A stretch of DNA of 64,000 nt from JAUZPB01 sp037140715. GTDB lineage: Bacteria; Bacteroidota; Ignavibacteria; Ignavibacteriales; SURF-24. The notes under the pieces were generated by a model. That model saw only the letters and a list, made by a program, of their open reading frames with translations. It did no database searches and was not told where the DNA came from. Below are positions 54,973-64,000 of this stretch, in pieces; position 1 is the first letter of the stretch, and every line of letters begins with the position of its first letter. A program made the translations under genes and the position numbers. The stretch is from positions 1 through 64,000 of the forward strand of contig JBAXDX010000001.1 of assembly GCA_037140715.1 (NCBI GenBank), given 5' to 3'.

Positions 54973-55214
54973 CAATGCTGTCAGGTTAAGGTTCAAAACT
55001 TTTATTGCGCCCTTTCAGGGCTTTTTGGGTTGTCGGGGAATTTATTTTTCACAGGGCGATTGCCCTGTGCTATTATATTTCGCCCTTTCAGGGCTGAATC
55101 AGCCCTGAAAGGGCGAAATATATCAGCGATGGGCAACCAACCGCCCATCGAACAAAACAAAATAAAATCCATAAGCCCTACAGGGGCGCAATATGGTGTT
55201 AACCTGACAGCATT
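54973..55214. repeat. Element bounded by AATGCTGTCAGGTTAA inverted repeats
   Basis: AATGCTGTCAGGTTAA (54973-54988) and its exact complement TTAACCTGACAGCATT (55199-55214) delimit 242 bases rich in further palindromes: CACAGGGCGATTGCCCTGTG and a GCCCTTTCAGGGC / GCCCTGAAAGGGC pair. A degraded related piece lies at 61311-61395. No coding potential is attached to it. It resembles a non-autonomous palindromic element of Bacteroidota-type genomes. Confidence 0.75.
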
Positions 55215-55216
55215 GA

Positions 55217-58200
55217 TCAGTCCTGTGCCTCTGAATCATAGTTCAGTACAGGGGAGAGCCATTTTTCTGTTTCTTTCAGACTCATACCCTTGCGCCTGTG
55301 GTAATCTGTTACCTGGTCTTTGCCAATCCCGCCGAGACCAAAATACTTCGATTCAGGGTGCGCGAAGTATAGTCCGCTTACAGAAGCCGCCGGATACATC
55401 GCAAGATTCTCCGTCAGCCGGATTGATGTATTCTTCTCTGCCTGCAGCAGTTCAAACAGCGCTCTTTTCTCTGTATGGTCTGGCTGCGCCGGATAACCCG
55501 GAGCGGGACGGATACCGGCATACTTTTCTTTAACCAGCCCGGCACCGGTGAAGCTTTCTTCAGGAGCGTATGCCCAGTATTTCTTACGCACAAGTTCGTG
55601 CAGACGCTCGGCAAAGGCTTCGGCAAGGCGGTCGGCCGCTGCCTTTATCATTATGATGTTATAATCGTCATGTTCTTTTTCGAACTTTTCGATTAAGGAT
55701 TCAATGCCAATACCGGCAGTAACGGCAAAGCCTCCGATATAATCGCGGCGTCCCGATTCCTTTGGCGCAATGAAATCTGACAGGGCAATATTCGGCACGC
55801 CCCTGCTCTTAAGGCTCTGCTGACGCAGCGTATGGAATGTGGTTAATATCCCGTTGGCGGATTCATCGGAATAGACTTCTATATCATCCCCAGCGCTGTT
55901 TGCAGGGAAAAGCCCTATTACGCCGCTGGCTTTAAGAAGACGCTCTTCAATTACTTTATCGAGAAGTCTGCGGGCATCATCAAATAATTTCTTTGCTTCC
56001 TTTCCATATTCCGCATGTTCGAATACTTCAGGATAATGCCCTTTTATTTCCCAGGTTGTGAAGAAGGGAGTCCAGTCGATATATTTTCTTAACTCTTCCA
56101 GCGGATAATCGTTTAAGACTGTAATCCCCAACGTTTCAGGTTTTACTATGCATGCCTTATCCCAGTCAAAACTAAGCTTGTTGGCGCGGGCTTCTTTAAT
56201 AGGGATGAAATTCTTCGCAGCCTGCTTTTTCTTATGGTCTTCCCTTAGCTTTTCATATTCGGTTTTAATTTTACCGGTAAATTCATCATAGTTATTAGAA
56301 TTAATAAGATTATTAACAACCGGCACACTCCTGGAAGCATCAATCACGTGAATAACCGGTCCGCTGTAGTTAGGCGCAATCTTAACCGCCGTATGAACGC
56401 GTGAGGTAGTCGCCCCGCCGATAAGCAACGGCAGTTTAAGTCCGAGCCGCTCCATTTCTTTTGCCACATCCACCATTTCATCAAGCGACGGGGTGATAAG
56501 TCCGCTGAGACCAATTACATCAACATTCAGGTCTGTGGCGGACTGAAGTATCTTTGCCGCCGAAACCATTACGCCAAGGTCAATTACCTCATAATTATTA
56601 CAGCCAAGCACTACGCTTACAATATTTTTACCGATATCATGAACATCCCCCTTAACGGTTGCCATAAGTATTTTACCGACAGCACGGTGTTCGGATGATT
56701 TTGCTTTTTCTTCCTCAATGTACGGAATAAGATACGCAACTGACTTCTTCATTACGCGCGCACTTTTTACAACCTGAGGCAGAAACATCTTGCCGGAGCC
56801 AAACAAATCGCCCACAACGTTCATTCCGCCCATCAGAGGACCTTCGATTACATCAAGCGGACTTGAAGATTTTGCACGGGCTTCTTCGGTGTCTTCTTCG
56901 ATATAGTCAGCAATGCCTTTTATCAGCGCGTGTTTCAGACGCTCTTCTACCGGAGCTTCGCGCCAGGCGTCTTCTTTTACCAGGGACTTATCCCTTTGTT
57001 TTACGTTTTCCGCAAACTCAACCAGACGCTCTGTGGCATCGGGACTTCGGTTAAAAAGCACATCTTCAACAAGCGCAAGCAGGTCTTTCGGAACTTCTTC
57101 ATAAACATCAAGCTGTCCTGCATTAACTATGCCCATATCAAGCCCTGCCTGAACTGCATGGTAAAGGAAAGCTGTGTGTATAGCTTCGCGGACACGGTCA
57201 TTGCCTCTGAATGAAAATGATATATTGCTTATACCTCCGCTGACTTTTGCCAGAGGAAGATGCATCTTAATCCATTTTGTGGCTTCAAAGAAATTAACAG
57301 CATAATTATTATGCTCTTCTATTCCTGTCGCAACGGTAAGAATATTCGGGTCAAAGATAATATCCTGCGGCGGGAAACCAACTTCCTCTGTAAGTATTTT
57401 ATAAGCGCGTTCGCATACTTCAATCTTTCTTTCAAAGGTATCAGCCTGCCCCCGTTCGTCAAAAGCCATTACGACCGCCGCCGCGCCGTACTGCATTACC
57501 TTCCGCGCACGCTGTTTAAATACTTCCACGCCTTCCTTCATACTGATGGAATTAACTATACATTTGCCCTGGAAGCATTTAAGCCCGGCTTCAATAACCG
57601 TCCACTTTGACGAGTCAATCATAAGCGGGAGTTTTGCAATGTCCGGTTCGCTTCCGATCAGGTAAATAAACTTTGTCATTGCCTTTTCGGAATCAAGCAG
57701 ACCTTCATCCATATTTATATCGAGAACCTGAGCACCGCCTTCAACCTGCTGGCGCGCTACGGACAAAGCTTCTTCATAATTTTCAGATAGTATCAGTCTC
57801 GCAAATTTCTTTGAGCCGGTAACATTTGTTCTTTCTCCGATATTTATAAAGTTTGATTCGGGTCTTATTACCAATGGCTCAAGTCCGCTTAGCCTCAGGT
57901 ATGGTTCTGTCTGATGAAGTTTTCTTGGGGTCAGCCCTGAAACGATATCGGCAATCTCGCCTATATGATCAGGTGTAGTACCGCAGCATCCTCCGACAAT
58001 ATTGATAAAACCACTATCGGCGAAGTCTTTGAGAATAGCTGCCATATCGCGCGCAGTTTCATCGTATCCGCCAAATTCATTTGGCAGACCGGCATTCGGA
58101 TAAAGACTTACATAGCAATTTGCAAGGCGCGAAAGCTCCTGAATATAGGGTCTCATCTGCCTTGAACCCAGTGCACAGTTTAATCCGACACTTAAAAGAT

Positions 58201-58918
58201 TTTTTGTATGTGAAACTGAAATCCAGAATGCCTCGGTAGTCTGTCCGGAAAGTGTACGTCCGCTCTGATCGACAATTGTTCCTGATATCATTACAGGCAG
58301 GTCAGCACCGGTTTCTTCAAAATATTTTTCAATTGCGAATATTGCCGTCCTGGCATTTAGAGTATCGAATATAGTCTCAACAAGCAGAATATCAACACCG
58401 CCTTCGACAAGTCCCTTAACCTGCTCATAATAAGCATCGACAAGCTGGTCAAATGTAATGGCTCGGTAGCCGGGATCGTTTACATCGGGCGAAAGTGAAG
58501 CTGTTTTATTTGTCGGGCCTAACGCACCGGCTACAAATCTGGGCTTATCGGGAGTCTTATTTGTATATTCTATTGCCGCTTCCTTTGCAAGGCGCGCAGC
58601 TTCAAAATTTATTTCATAAACGAGTTCTTCGGTTTTATAATCAGCCTGTGCAAGCGAAGTCCCGTTGAATGTATTTGTCTCGACTATATCTGAACCCGCC
58701 TCATAATAAGCACGGTGAATATTTTTAATTATCTCAGGCCGGGTAAGACATAAGATATCATTATTGCCTTTAAGGTCATGCGGATGATACTTAAAGCGCT
58801 CTCCTCTGAAATCGCTTTCTATAAGTTTATGACGCTGAATCATTGTTCCCATGGCTCCATCGAGAACAAGTATATGCTTTTCTAGTAAACCAGACAAATA
58901 CTGGAATGTTGTTATCAT
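55217..58918 (-). CDS. metH: Cobalamin-dependent methionine synthase
   Basis: About 1233 residues from the ATG at 58918 (a GTG at 58927 is possible). All four modules are visible: homocysteine-binding barrel with [21 protein letters not shown] and the zinc cysteines in [18 protein letters not shown]; pterin-binding domain with [16 protein letters not shown]; cobalamin-binding domain with [17 protein letters not shown] (axial His) and [15 protein letters not shown]; and C-terminal AdoMet activation domain with [15 protein letters not shown]. It methylates homocysteine from methyl-tetrahydrofolate. No cobalamin riboswitch is visible in the short upstream gap. Confidence 0.96.
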   Translation of the reverse strand: MITTFQYLSGLLEKHILVLDGAMGTMIQRHKLIESDFRGERFKYHPHDLKGNNDILCLTRPEIIKNIHRAYYEAGSDIVETNTFNGTSLAQADYKTEELVYEINFEAARLAKEAAIEYTNKTPDKPRFVAGALGPTNKTASLSPDVNDPGYRAITFDQLVDAYYEQVKGLVEGGVDILLVETIFDTLNARTAIFAIEKYFEETGADLPVMISGTIVDQSGRTLSGQTTEAFWISVSHTKNLLSVGLNCALGSRQMRPYIQELSRLANCYVSLYPNAGLPNEFGGYDETARDMAAILKDFADSGFINIVGGCCGTTPDHIGEIADIVSGLTPRKLHQTEPYLRLSGLEPLVIRPESNFINIGERTNVTGSKKFARLILSENYEEALSVARQQVEGGAQVLDINMDEGLLDSEKAMTKFIYLIGSEPDIAKLPLMIDSSKWTVIEAGLKCFQGKCIVNSISMKEGVEVFKQRARKVMQYGAAAVVMAFDERGQADTFERKIEVCERAYKILTEEVGFPPQDIIFDPNILTVATGIEEHNNYAVNFFEATKWIKMHLPLAKVSGGISNISFSFRGNDRVREAIHTAFLYHAVQAGLDMGIVNAGQLDVYEEVPKDLLALVEDVLFNRSPDATERLVEFAENVKQRDKSLVKEDAWREAPVEERLKHALIKGIADYIEEDTEEARAKSSSPLDVIEGPLMGGMNVVGDLFGSGKMFLPQVVKSARVMKKSVAYLIPYIEEEKAKSSEHRAVGKILMATVKGDVHDIGKNIVSVVLGCNNYEVIDLGVMVSAAKILQSATDLNVDVIGLSGLITPSLDEMVDVAKEMERLGLKLPLLIGGATTSRVHTAVKIAPNYSGPVIHVIDASRSVPVVNNLINSNNYDEFTGKIKTEYEKLREDHKKKQAAKNFIPIKEARANKLSFDWDKACIVKPETLGITVLNDYPLEELRKYIDWTPFFTTWEIKGHYPEVFEHAEYGKEAKKLFDDARRLLDKVIEERLLKASGVIGLFPANSAGDDIEVYSDESANGILTTFHTLRQQSLKSRGVPNIALSDFIAPKESGRRDYIGGFAVTAGIGIESLIEKFEKEHDDYNIIMIKAAADRLAEAFAERLHELVRKKYWAYAPEESFTGAGLVKEKYAGIRPAPGYPAQPDHTEKRALFELLQAEKNTSIRLTENLAMYPAASVSGLYFAHPESKYFGLGGIGKDQVTDYHRRKGMSLKETEKWLSPVLNYDSEAQD

Positions 58919-59030
58919 CGTTGACACCGCTTTATTATATCGTAATTATTTAGATAAAGTTTTTGAAAACTAACAATAATATACTTAAATTAGACCTCAA
59001 TTAAAATTATTAACGTAGTGGGGATGTATC

Positions 59031-60002
59031 ATGATTATTGTAACTGGTGGCGCGGGATTTATTGGTAGCGCTATTATCTGGCGGTTAAATCAGATGGGCG
59101 AGGAAAATATTATTATAGTTGATTCACTCGGTACCGGAGAAAAGTGGAAGAATCTTATTGGATTAAAATATACCGACATTTATCATAAAACTGATTTTTT
59201 AGATAAAATCATGGAAGATAATCTGCCGTTTGCAGTTGAAGCCATCATACACATGGGAGCCTGTTCTTCCACAACGGAGAAAAATGCTGATTATTTAATC
59301 AGCAATAATTACAGATACACAATCGAGCTTGCAAGGTACTGCCTGCCACGTAAGTCGAGATTTATCTATGCATCTTCTGCCGCCACCTACGGAGATGGCT
59401 CAAACGGCTATATGGATGATGAAAACAGCTTATCATCTCTCCATTCTCTTAATATGTACGGTTACTCAAAGCATTTGTTCGACCTCTGGGCAAAACGCCT
59501 GATGATCATTGATAAAATAGCAGGGCTTAAATTCTTTAATGTCTATGGCCCAAATGAAGCACATAAGGGCGATATGAGAAGCGTTGTGCATAAGGCTTTT
59601 GAACAAATCAGAGATACAGGAAAAGTTAATCTCTTCAGGTCCTATAACGAACAGTACAAGGACGGTGAACAGATGCGCGACTTTATTTACATAAAGGATG
59701 TAGTTGATATGGTAATATTTTTCCTTGAGAAAAAGGATAAAAACGGACTCTATAATATCGGAACAGGCAAAGCGCGCACATGGAATGATCTTACAGGTTC
59801 AATCTTTTCAGCACTTGGTCAGAAGACTAATATTGAGTATATCGATATGCCGGAACATCTTAAGAATAAATACCAGTACTTTACTGAAGCCAGCATAGAT
59901 AAGCTTAGAGCCGCGGGCTACGATAAACCGTTAACTTCGCTTGAAGACGGCGTGACTGATTATGTTAAGAATTATCTGTCAGTAAATAAATTCCTTGAAT
60001 AA
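59031..60002 (+). CDS. hldD: ADP-L-glycero-D-manno-heptose 6-epimerase
   Basis: A 323-residue short-chain epimerase. NADP site: MIIVTGGAGFIGSAIIWRLN; substrate motifs: HMGACSSTTEKNADYL and YASSAATYGDGSNGY; catalytic YxxxK in MYGYSKHLFDLWA; and FFNVYGPNEAHKGDMRSVV. It epimerises ADP-D-glycero-D-manno-heptose to the L,D form used in LPS core. It fits with the GT9 enzyme at 52259. It is followed 8 bases later by a Nudix gene. Confidence 0.93.
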   Translation: MIIVTGGAGFIGSAIIWRLNQMGEENIIIVDSLGTGEKWKNLIGLKYTDIYHKTDFLDKIMEDNLPFAVEAIIHMGACSSTTEKNADYLISNNYRYTIELARYCLPRKSRFIYASSAATYGDGSNGYMDDENSLSSLHSLNMYGYSKHLFDLWAKRLMIIDKIAGLKFFNVYGPNEAHKGDMRSVVHKAFEQIRDTGKVNLFRSYNEQYKDGEQMRDFIYIKDVVDMVIFFLEKKDKNGLYNIGTGKARTWNDLTGSIFSALGQKTNIEYIDMPEHLKNKYQYFTEASIDKLRAAGYDKPLTSLEDGVTDYVKNYLSVNKFLE

Positions 60003-60010
60003 CTCCAGAT

Positions 60011-60469
60011 ATGAAACTCGCAACACTTTGCTATGTAAAAGATAAAGACCGGACTCTGATGCTTCACCGCGTTAAGAAGCAAAACGATATACACGAGGGT
60101 AAATGGAACGGTCTGGGTGGCAAACTTGAACCAGGCGAATCGCCTGAGGAATGTGTTGTCAGGGAAGTAAAGGAAGAATCAGGACTTACTATAACCGCTC
60201 CCAAAATGCACGGTCTTATTACCTTCCCTGCATTCGATGGTTTTGAGGACTGGTATGTTTTCCTCTTTACCGCTGACAAATTTGAAGGTGAGCTTATCGA
60301 TTCGTGCGAGGGAAATCTTAAATGGATTAATAACGATGAACTGTTTAACCTCAGTCTTTGGGAAGGTGACAAAATATTTATTGAATGGCTCTTTCAGGAT
60401 AAATTTTTCAGCGCAAAGTTTAATTATAAAGATGGCCGCCTGGTCGATTATCAGGCGGCATTTCATTAA
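60011..60469 (+). CDS. Nudix hydrolase, MutT/MTH1-like (8-oxo-dGTP diphosphatase)
   Basis: A 152-residue protein with a complete Nudix box GKLEPGESPEECVVREVKEE followed by SGL (G-x5-E-x7-REUXEE-x-GU). The N-terminal LATLCYVKDKDRTLMLHRVK is typical of MutT/MTH1. It probably removes oxidised nucleotides such as 8-oxo-dGTP. It lies 8 bases after hldD on the same strand, and its end overlaps the convergent Nudix gene by 4 bases. Confidence 0.85.
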   Translation: MKLATLCYVKDKDRTLMLHRVKKQNDIHEGKWNGLGGKLEPGESPEECVVREVKEESGLTITAPKMHGLITFPAFDGFEDWYVFLFTADKFEGELIDSCEGNLKWINNDELFNLSLWEGDKIFIEWLFQDKFFSAKFNYKDGRLVDYQAAFH

Positions 60470-61020
60470 TTTTTTCCCTGTATCTTTTTTTCAGCATAAA
60501 CCTTTGCCATTAAAAGTCCGCTCAAAGTCTTGGAATCGGTAAGCTCTCCGGAAAATATCATTTCATTTATCTCATCTTCCGTAAACTCACAGACTTCCAT
60601 TCCGTACTCTCCCTCTTCGCGGTTATGCTCGCCCTGCACGAGATTTTTAGCAAGATAAATGTGAAGTATCTCGGTACAAAATCCCGGAGTGGTGCAGATA
60701 GAGCCAAGCTTAACTATGTTATTAGAGAAATAACCTGTCTCCTCCTTAAGCTCCCGCGAGGCGCAGACCAGCGGATCCTCGCCAGGCTCAAGCTTACCTG
60801 CGGGAAGCTCCAGCAACGTTCTCTGCAAAGGATAACGGAACTGTTTAACCATTATAATTTTACCATCGTCCGTTACAGGTACAACCACCGCTCCGCCGTT
60901 ATGTACTGCAACTTCTCTGATACTGGTATTCCCGCTGTTATACTCAATCTCATCGACCTGAAGATCGAAAACTCTTCCGCGGAAAATAATCCCGCTTTTC
61001 TTTACTCTGAAATTTGTCAT
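60466..61020 (-). CDS. ADP-ribose pyrophosphatase-like Nudix hydrolase
   Basis: 184 residues, Nudix box GKLEPGEDPLVCASRELKEE followed by TGY, preceded by VKQFRYPLQRTLLELPAGK, a pattern of NudF-type ADP-ribose/ADP-sugar pyrophosphatases. It would hydrolyse ADP-ribose to AMP and ribose 5-phosphate. It converges with the MutT-like gene. Given DarG-type ADP-ribose removal elsewhere in the window, a shared ADP-ribose theme is possible but not shown. Confidence 0.88.
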   Translation of the reverse strand: MTNFRVKKSGIIFRGRVFDLQVDEIEYNSGNTSIREVAVHNGGAVVVPVTDDGKIIMVKQFRYPLQRTLLELPAGKLEPGEDPLVCASRELKEETGYFSNNIVKLGSICTTPGFCTEILHIYLAKNLVQGEHNREEGEYGMEVCEFTEDEINEMIFSGELTDSKTLSGLLMAKVYAEKKIQGKN

Positions 61021-61037
61021 TAAGCCTCTTGTAATAA

Positions 61038-61070
61038 TTATTAACTCATGTTATGCAAACTTCAGAATAA
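61038..61070. repeat. Short repeat TTATTAACTCATGTTATGCA
   Basis: A third copy of the motif found at 49547 and 50103, core CTCATGTTATGCAAA. It lies just upstream of the minus-strand Nudix gene. Confidence 0.45.
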
Positions 61071-61097
61071 ATCTCTATATAGTAAACAATTATAAGT

Positions 61098-61233
61098 GGG
61101 TGTACGACAAATTATCCTCTTAATCATACTCATTTTCCCCTAAAGCGATTATGGGTAAGAGTATGATTAAGAAAATTACAGACCATCCATTGTTGTCGGG
61201 ACTAACGGCCAAGAGGAGAATTTGTCGTACACC
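61098..61233. repeat. Inverted-repeat element, copy D
   Basis: Left end GGGTGTACGACAAATTATCC and right end (complement) AGGTGTACGACAAATTCTCC form a 24-bp inverted pair with two mismatches. The interior (TAATCATACTCATTTTCCCC and a GAGTATGATTAAG stretch) is homologous, in reverse, to the element at 73-258. At 136 bp it is the cleanest copy in the window. Confidence 0.7.
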
Positions 61234-61310
61234 TAAATATCTCTGACATTTGATTTCTTCATTTTACACTCCCGGATGCATGTACTGTGCGTGCGGACGA
61301 TGGTTGTATC

Positions 61311-61395
61311 AATGCTGTCAGGTTTCAGGGTTGTGGCGAAGAGGTGTCCATTTCCATATAGCGCTACCCCTGTGCTGTTATATTTTACCCCTTCA
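61311..61395. repeat. Degraded AATGCTGTCAGG element
   Basis: AATGCTGTCAGGTTTCAGGG begins a stretch that loosely follows the first part of the element at 54973-55214 (CCCTGTGCTGTTATATTT). The right end is not recognisable. Confidence 0.45.
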
Positions 61396-61480
61396 TCGCA
61401 AAACTTATGAAGCTACGGGTTCTGCTTTGTCAATAAAAATAAAAAGTAACTATTCAGGTAAAAAAAACAGACTAGTAGAT

Positions 61481-61509
61481 TTGGGAAATAATAATTTTTG
61501 GTATATTTG
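61481..61509 (+). promoter_or_regulatory. Promoter-like TTG-N18-TATATTTG
   Basis: TTG at 61481-61483 and TATATTTG at 61502-61509, 18 bases apart, match the Bacteroidota-type promoter form. A transcript from about 61516 would have a leader of about 175 bases before the kinase gene at 61692. Confidence 0.45.
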
Positions 61510-61691
61510 TTACACATTAAAATGAATTGAATCACTATCCAATGAAAATATTGGATTGAAGAAGCAGACAGGGTTACTTTTTAATGATATTTGTGAGTCT
61601 GTATCATCAGGATACGGAACCGGCGGTACAGTTATCAAAATATGCCGCTGTTTACAATTATAAAAAAGTTATAGAGTCAGACTAAGATACG

Positions 61692-62972
61692 ATGGAGATA
61701 ATGGATAAGAAATTGAATCTCTCAAATATTATGGTGATTGATGATACTGTTGCCAACTTAACTCTGCTGAAGGAGATGCTGTCAAGCCATTATAATAAAG
61801 TAAGACTTTTTAGTGATGGATTTTACGCTCTTGAATCTGCCAGAAGAGATCCCCCTAATTTAATTTTACTTGATGTAATGATGCCCATAATTGATGGGTA
61901 TGAAGTGTGCAGGCGTTTTAAATCGGATGAAAGACTAAAAGATATTCCCGTAATATTTATTAGTGCAAAAACAGAGACGTTCGATAAAGTAAAAGCATTT
62001 CAGCTTGGCGGCGTTGATTATATCACAAAACCATTCCAGATGGAAGAAATATTTGCGCGAATAGAAATACATCTCAAATTACGCAGTTATCAATATGAGC
62101 TGGAAGAAAAAAATAACTCATTAAATAATGCGATTAATGCATTAAAAGAAGCCCAGTTACAACTTATTCAATCAAAAACCATGTCTTCACTCGGAACATT
62201 AACAGCAGGCATAGCTCACGAGATAAATAATCCGGTTAATGCAATCAACTCCAGCAGTATCTCCCTGAAAAGAATTTTAGGTAAACTTAAAAACCTTGGG
62301 TTATTATACGAACAGATTTCTTTTGCCAATTTTGAATCACAATTTGAAAAAATCAAAAAATATAAAGAAGAGATAAACTTAACGGAGGCTCTGGAAGGGA
62401 TTGATAATCTGTTAAATAATATTGACAGAGGTTCTAAGCGCACAATAGATATTGTCCAAAGTCTGAAGACATTTACTTACATGGATCTGAGTCAGAAAGA
62501 GTATATTAACATCCATGATAATTTAGATTCTACATTAACTCTGCTTAATCAAAGAATTAAAAATGAAATTATAATAAGAAAAAAATATGGAGATGTTCCG
62601 AATATTAGATGTTTCCCCGGGAAAATAAGTCAGGTATTTATGAACATTTTATCAAATTCTATTGATTCCATAAAAGAAAAGAATAATACCGCAGAAACAG
62701 GGGAAATTACTATTGGAACAGCATTGGTTGAAAAGCTGACTGATAAATATCTGGAAATATCTATTACCGATACAGGCAATGGAATTGCTGATGAAATAAA
62801 AGGACATATATTCGAGCCGTTTTTTACAACTAAAGAAGTTGGAAAAGGAACCGGTCTGGGATTATCAATATCACATGGAATAATTCGAAGTCATTCGGGT
62901 GAGATCACGGTGGAAGGCAAAATTGGAACCGGCACTACTTTTACAATATTACTGCCTTATCATCAAGAATAA
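61692..62972 (+). CDS. Receiver-histidine kinase hybrid protein
   Basis: A 426-residue soluble protein: N-terminal receiver (about 14-130; phospho-acceptor Asp61 in LILLDVMMPIIDGYEV), coiled coil, HisKA-type domain with His176 in LGTLTAGIAHEINNPVNAIN, and HATPase with ITDTGNGIADEIKG and TTKEVGKGTGLGLSISHG. This receiver-first layout couples input phosphorylation to kinase output. ATG at 61692 was chosen; a second in-frame ATG at 61701 is an alternative. It precedes a REC-PAS protein by 16 bases. Confidence 0.9.
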   Translation: MEIMDKKLNLSNIMVIDDTVANLTLLKEMLSSHYNKVRLFSDGFYALESARRDPPNLILLDVMMPIIDGYEVCRRFKSDERLKDIPVIFISAKTETFDKVKAFQLGGVDYITKPFQMEEIFARIEIHLKLRSYQYELEEKNNSLNNAINALKEAQLQLIQSKTMSSLGTLTAGIAHEINNPVNAINSSSISLKRILGKLKNLGLLYEQISFANFESQFEKIKKYKEEINLTEALEGIDNLLNNIDRGSKRTIDIVQSLKTFTYMDLSQKEYINIHDNLDSTLTLLNQRIKNEIIIRKKYGDVPNIRCFPGKISQVFMNILSNSIDSIKEKNNTAETGEITIGTALVEKLTDKYLEISITDTGNGIADEIKGHIFEPFFTTKEVGKGTGLGLSISHGIIRSHSGEITVEGKIGTGTTFTILLPYHQE

Positions 62973-62988
62973 ATATTAGGAAAATAAG

Positions 62989-64000
62989 ATGACAACAAAA
63001 ATGGATTCTGAAAACAGTAGAAAACCGAATGTTCTCTACGTAGATGATGATTTGGATAATCTGAGTAGTTTCAGGTACCAGTTCATGGAGTATTATAATA
63101 TTACTCTTGCAGAAAGTGCCGAAGAGGGTTATGCAAAATTAAAACAAAAAGAATTCCCGATAATAATTGCCGACCAAAGAATGCCTGGTACGACAGGAAC
63201 ACAGTTTTTTGAAAAAATACAGTACAGCTATCCCAAATCCAAAAGAATGATACTCACCGGGTTTAGTGATTTCCAATCTATTATTGATGCTATCAATAAA
63301 GGGCATATATATTACTACCTCCAAAAACCATGGGATGAGCAGGAGGTTAGACTGGTAATAAAAAATGCCTTGGATTCAGTTGAATTCGAAAATAAGAATG
63401 AAGAATTGATAAGAATACTGAAAGATGCAAATGAACGTTTGGAAATAAGTCAGGAAGAACTTCGCCTGCGAATTGAAGAAAGTGTAAAAACAGAAGCACG
63501 TTATAGAGATCTTTTTGAAAATAATCCAATATCAATATGGGAGGAAGATTATTCCGAAGTAAAAAAATATCTTGATACCATAAAAAGTAAAGATATCATC
63601 GATTACAACCGGCATCTTGATGAACACCCTGAGATAATTCACAATTGTATAAATCTCATTAGAGTAATTGATATCAACCAGGCAACTCTAAGAACACACA
63701 AAGTAAAAGAAAAAAAAGAACTTCTGAATAATCTTCCTGCTTTATTTAAGCCAAAATCCCTGAATGTATTTAAGAAAGAATTTATGGCAATTCTACATAA
63801 TGAGTTGAAACTGGAGGAAGAGACCTCAATTGTAACATTAAGCGGAGAAACACTATATGTTACTATTATCTGGTCCGTTTCTCCAGGATTTGAAAATAGT
63901 TATGCAAGGGTACTGATTTCTATGTTTGATATTATCGGGCGTAAACTTGCTGAAGAGAAAATCAGAACAACGCTAAAAGAAAAAGAGATATTACTAAAGG
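62989..64000 (+). CDS. Receiver-PAS signalling protein, truncated by window edge
   Basis: Starts ATG at 62989 and stays open to the window end (337 codons seen). Residues about 14-125 are a receiver domain (VLYVDDDLDNLSSFRYQF, IIIADQRMPGTTGTQFF, and the YYYLQKPWDEQEV switch region) like those of RpfG-type proteins. A coiled coil (NEELIRILKDANERLEISQE) and a PAS-like domain (ARYRDLFENNPISIWEEDYS) follow. The last visible part, AEEKIRTTLKEKEILLK, is the usual run-in to a histidine-kinase domain, which would lie outside the window. Probably cotranscribed with the preceding hybrid kinase. Confidence 0.85.
   Translation, partial: MTTKMDSENSRKPNVLYVDDDLDNLSSFRYQFMEYYNITLAESAEEGYAKLKQKEFPIIIADQRMPGTTGTQFFEKIQYSYPKSKRMILTGFSDFQSIIDAINKGHIYYYLQKPWDEQEVRLVIKNALDSVEFENKNEELIRILKDANERLEISQEELRLRIEESVKTEARYRDLFENNPISIWEEDYSEVKKYLDTIKSKDIIDYNRHLDEHPEIIHNCINLIRVIDINQATLRTHKVKEKKELLNNLPALFKPKSLNVFKKEFMAILHNELKLEEETSIVTLSGETLYVTIIWSVSPGFENSYARVLISMFDIIGRKLAEEKIRTTLKEKEILLK

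Noticed and set aside
54961..55533. 190-codon plus-strand ORF antisense to the end of metH
   Set aside because: The first half is the palindromic element at 54973-55214 and the second half is the complement of metH.
58919..59030. Cobalamin riboswitch upstream of metH
   Set aside because: The gap between metH and hldD is only about 110 bases and lacks the conserved B12-box type features.
1..64000. tRNA or rRNA genes
   Set aside because: I looked through all intergenic gaps for T-loop-like GTTCRANYC with paired arms and saw none; a covariance-model search would be decisive.

Overview
The window looks like a chromosomal segment from a Gram-negative member of the FCB group (Bacteroidota / Chlorobiota / Ignavibacteriota); I cannot place it more narrowly. 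The support is an IspG with the long insert typical of that group, an outer-membrane patatin-barrel protein, an LPS heptose pathway (HldD, GT9), a DUF4922/GT2 gene pair, and three promoter-like sites of the form TTG-N18-20-TAnnTTTG, the primary sigma-factor consensus of Bacteroidota-like bacteria.

Layout. 1-9.0 kb: ispG, a Nif3/zinc-ribbon pair, then small metabolic and repair genes (nitroreductase, cupin, methyltransferase, SRPBCC, tag, alpha/beta hydrolase). 9-10.8 kb: an unrecognised helical protein and a 21-bp periodic repeat array. 10.8-16.3 kb, minus strand: patatin-barrel protein, then rpmH-rnpA-yidD-yidC. 16.7-23.8 kb, plus strand: a CPA2 antiporter, a GAF-PAS gene broken by one amber codon, and a PAS histidine kinase with its sigma54 response regulator. 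23.8-29.9 kb: DUF4922 protein, GT2 glycosyltransferase, RlpA-like protein, ClpB. 29.9-36.4 kb: a small accessory island holding an orphan antitoxin, a second 21-bp array, an IS66-like remnant, an AccI-like type II restriction-modification pair, and a DarG-like antitoxin next to the 3' stub of its DarT toxin. 36.4-54.8 kb, almost all minus strand: a surface-glycan cluster (glycosyltransferases, methyltransferases, flippase, YfhO, GT9, GT2/GtrB type) interrupted by a degraded RelE-type toxin-antitoxin pair. 55.2-64 kb: metH, hldD, two Nudix hydrolases, and a REC-histidine kinase followed by a REC-PAS protein that runs off the right edge.

How the parts fit. HldD makes the heptose precursor that the GT9 enzyme would add to LPS core. 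The remaining transferases, flippase and FkbM/class I methyltransferases would assemble and decorate a lipid-linked glycan. rpmH-rnpA-yidD-yidC couples ribosome and RNase P supply to inner-membrane insertion.

Most unusual are the non-coding parts. Two unrelated arrays share an exact 21-bp period, and the last unit of one recurs on the far side of the defence island. At least four elements share GGGTGTACGACAAATT-like inverted ends, and there are several other palindromic repeat families. Three toxin-antitoxin loci keep an apparently intact antitoxin while the toxin is missing or broken.
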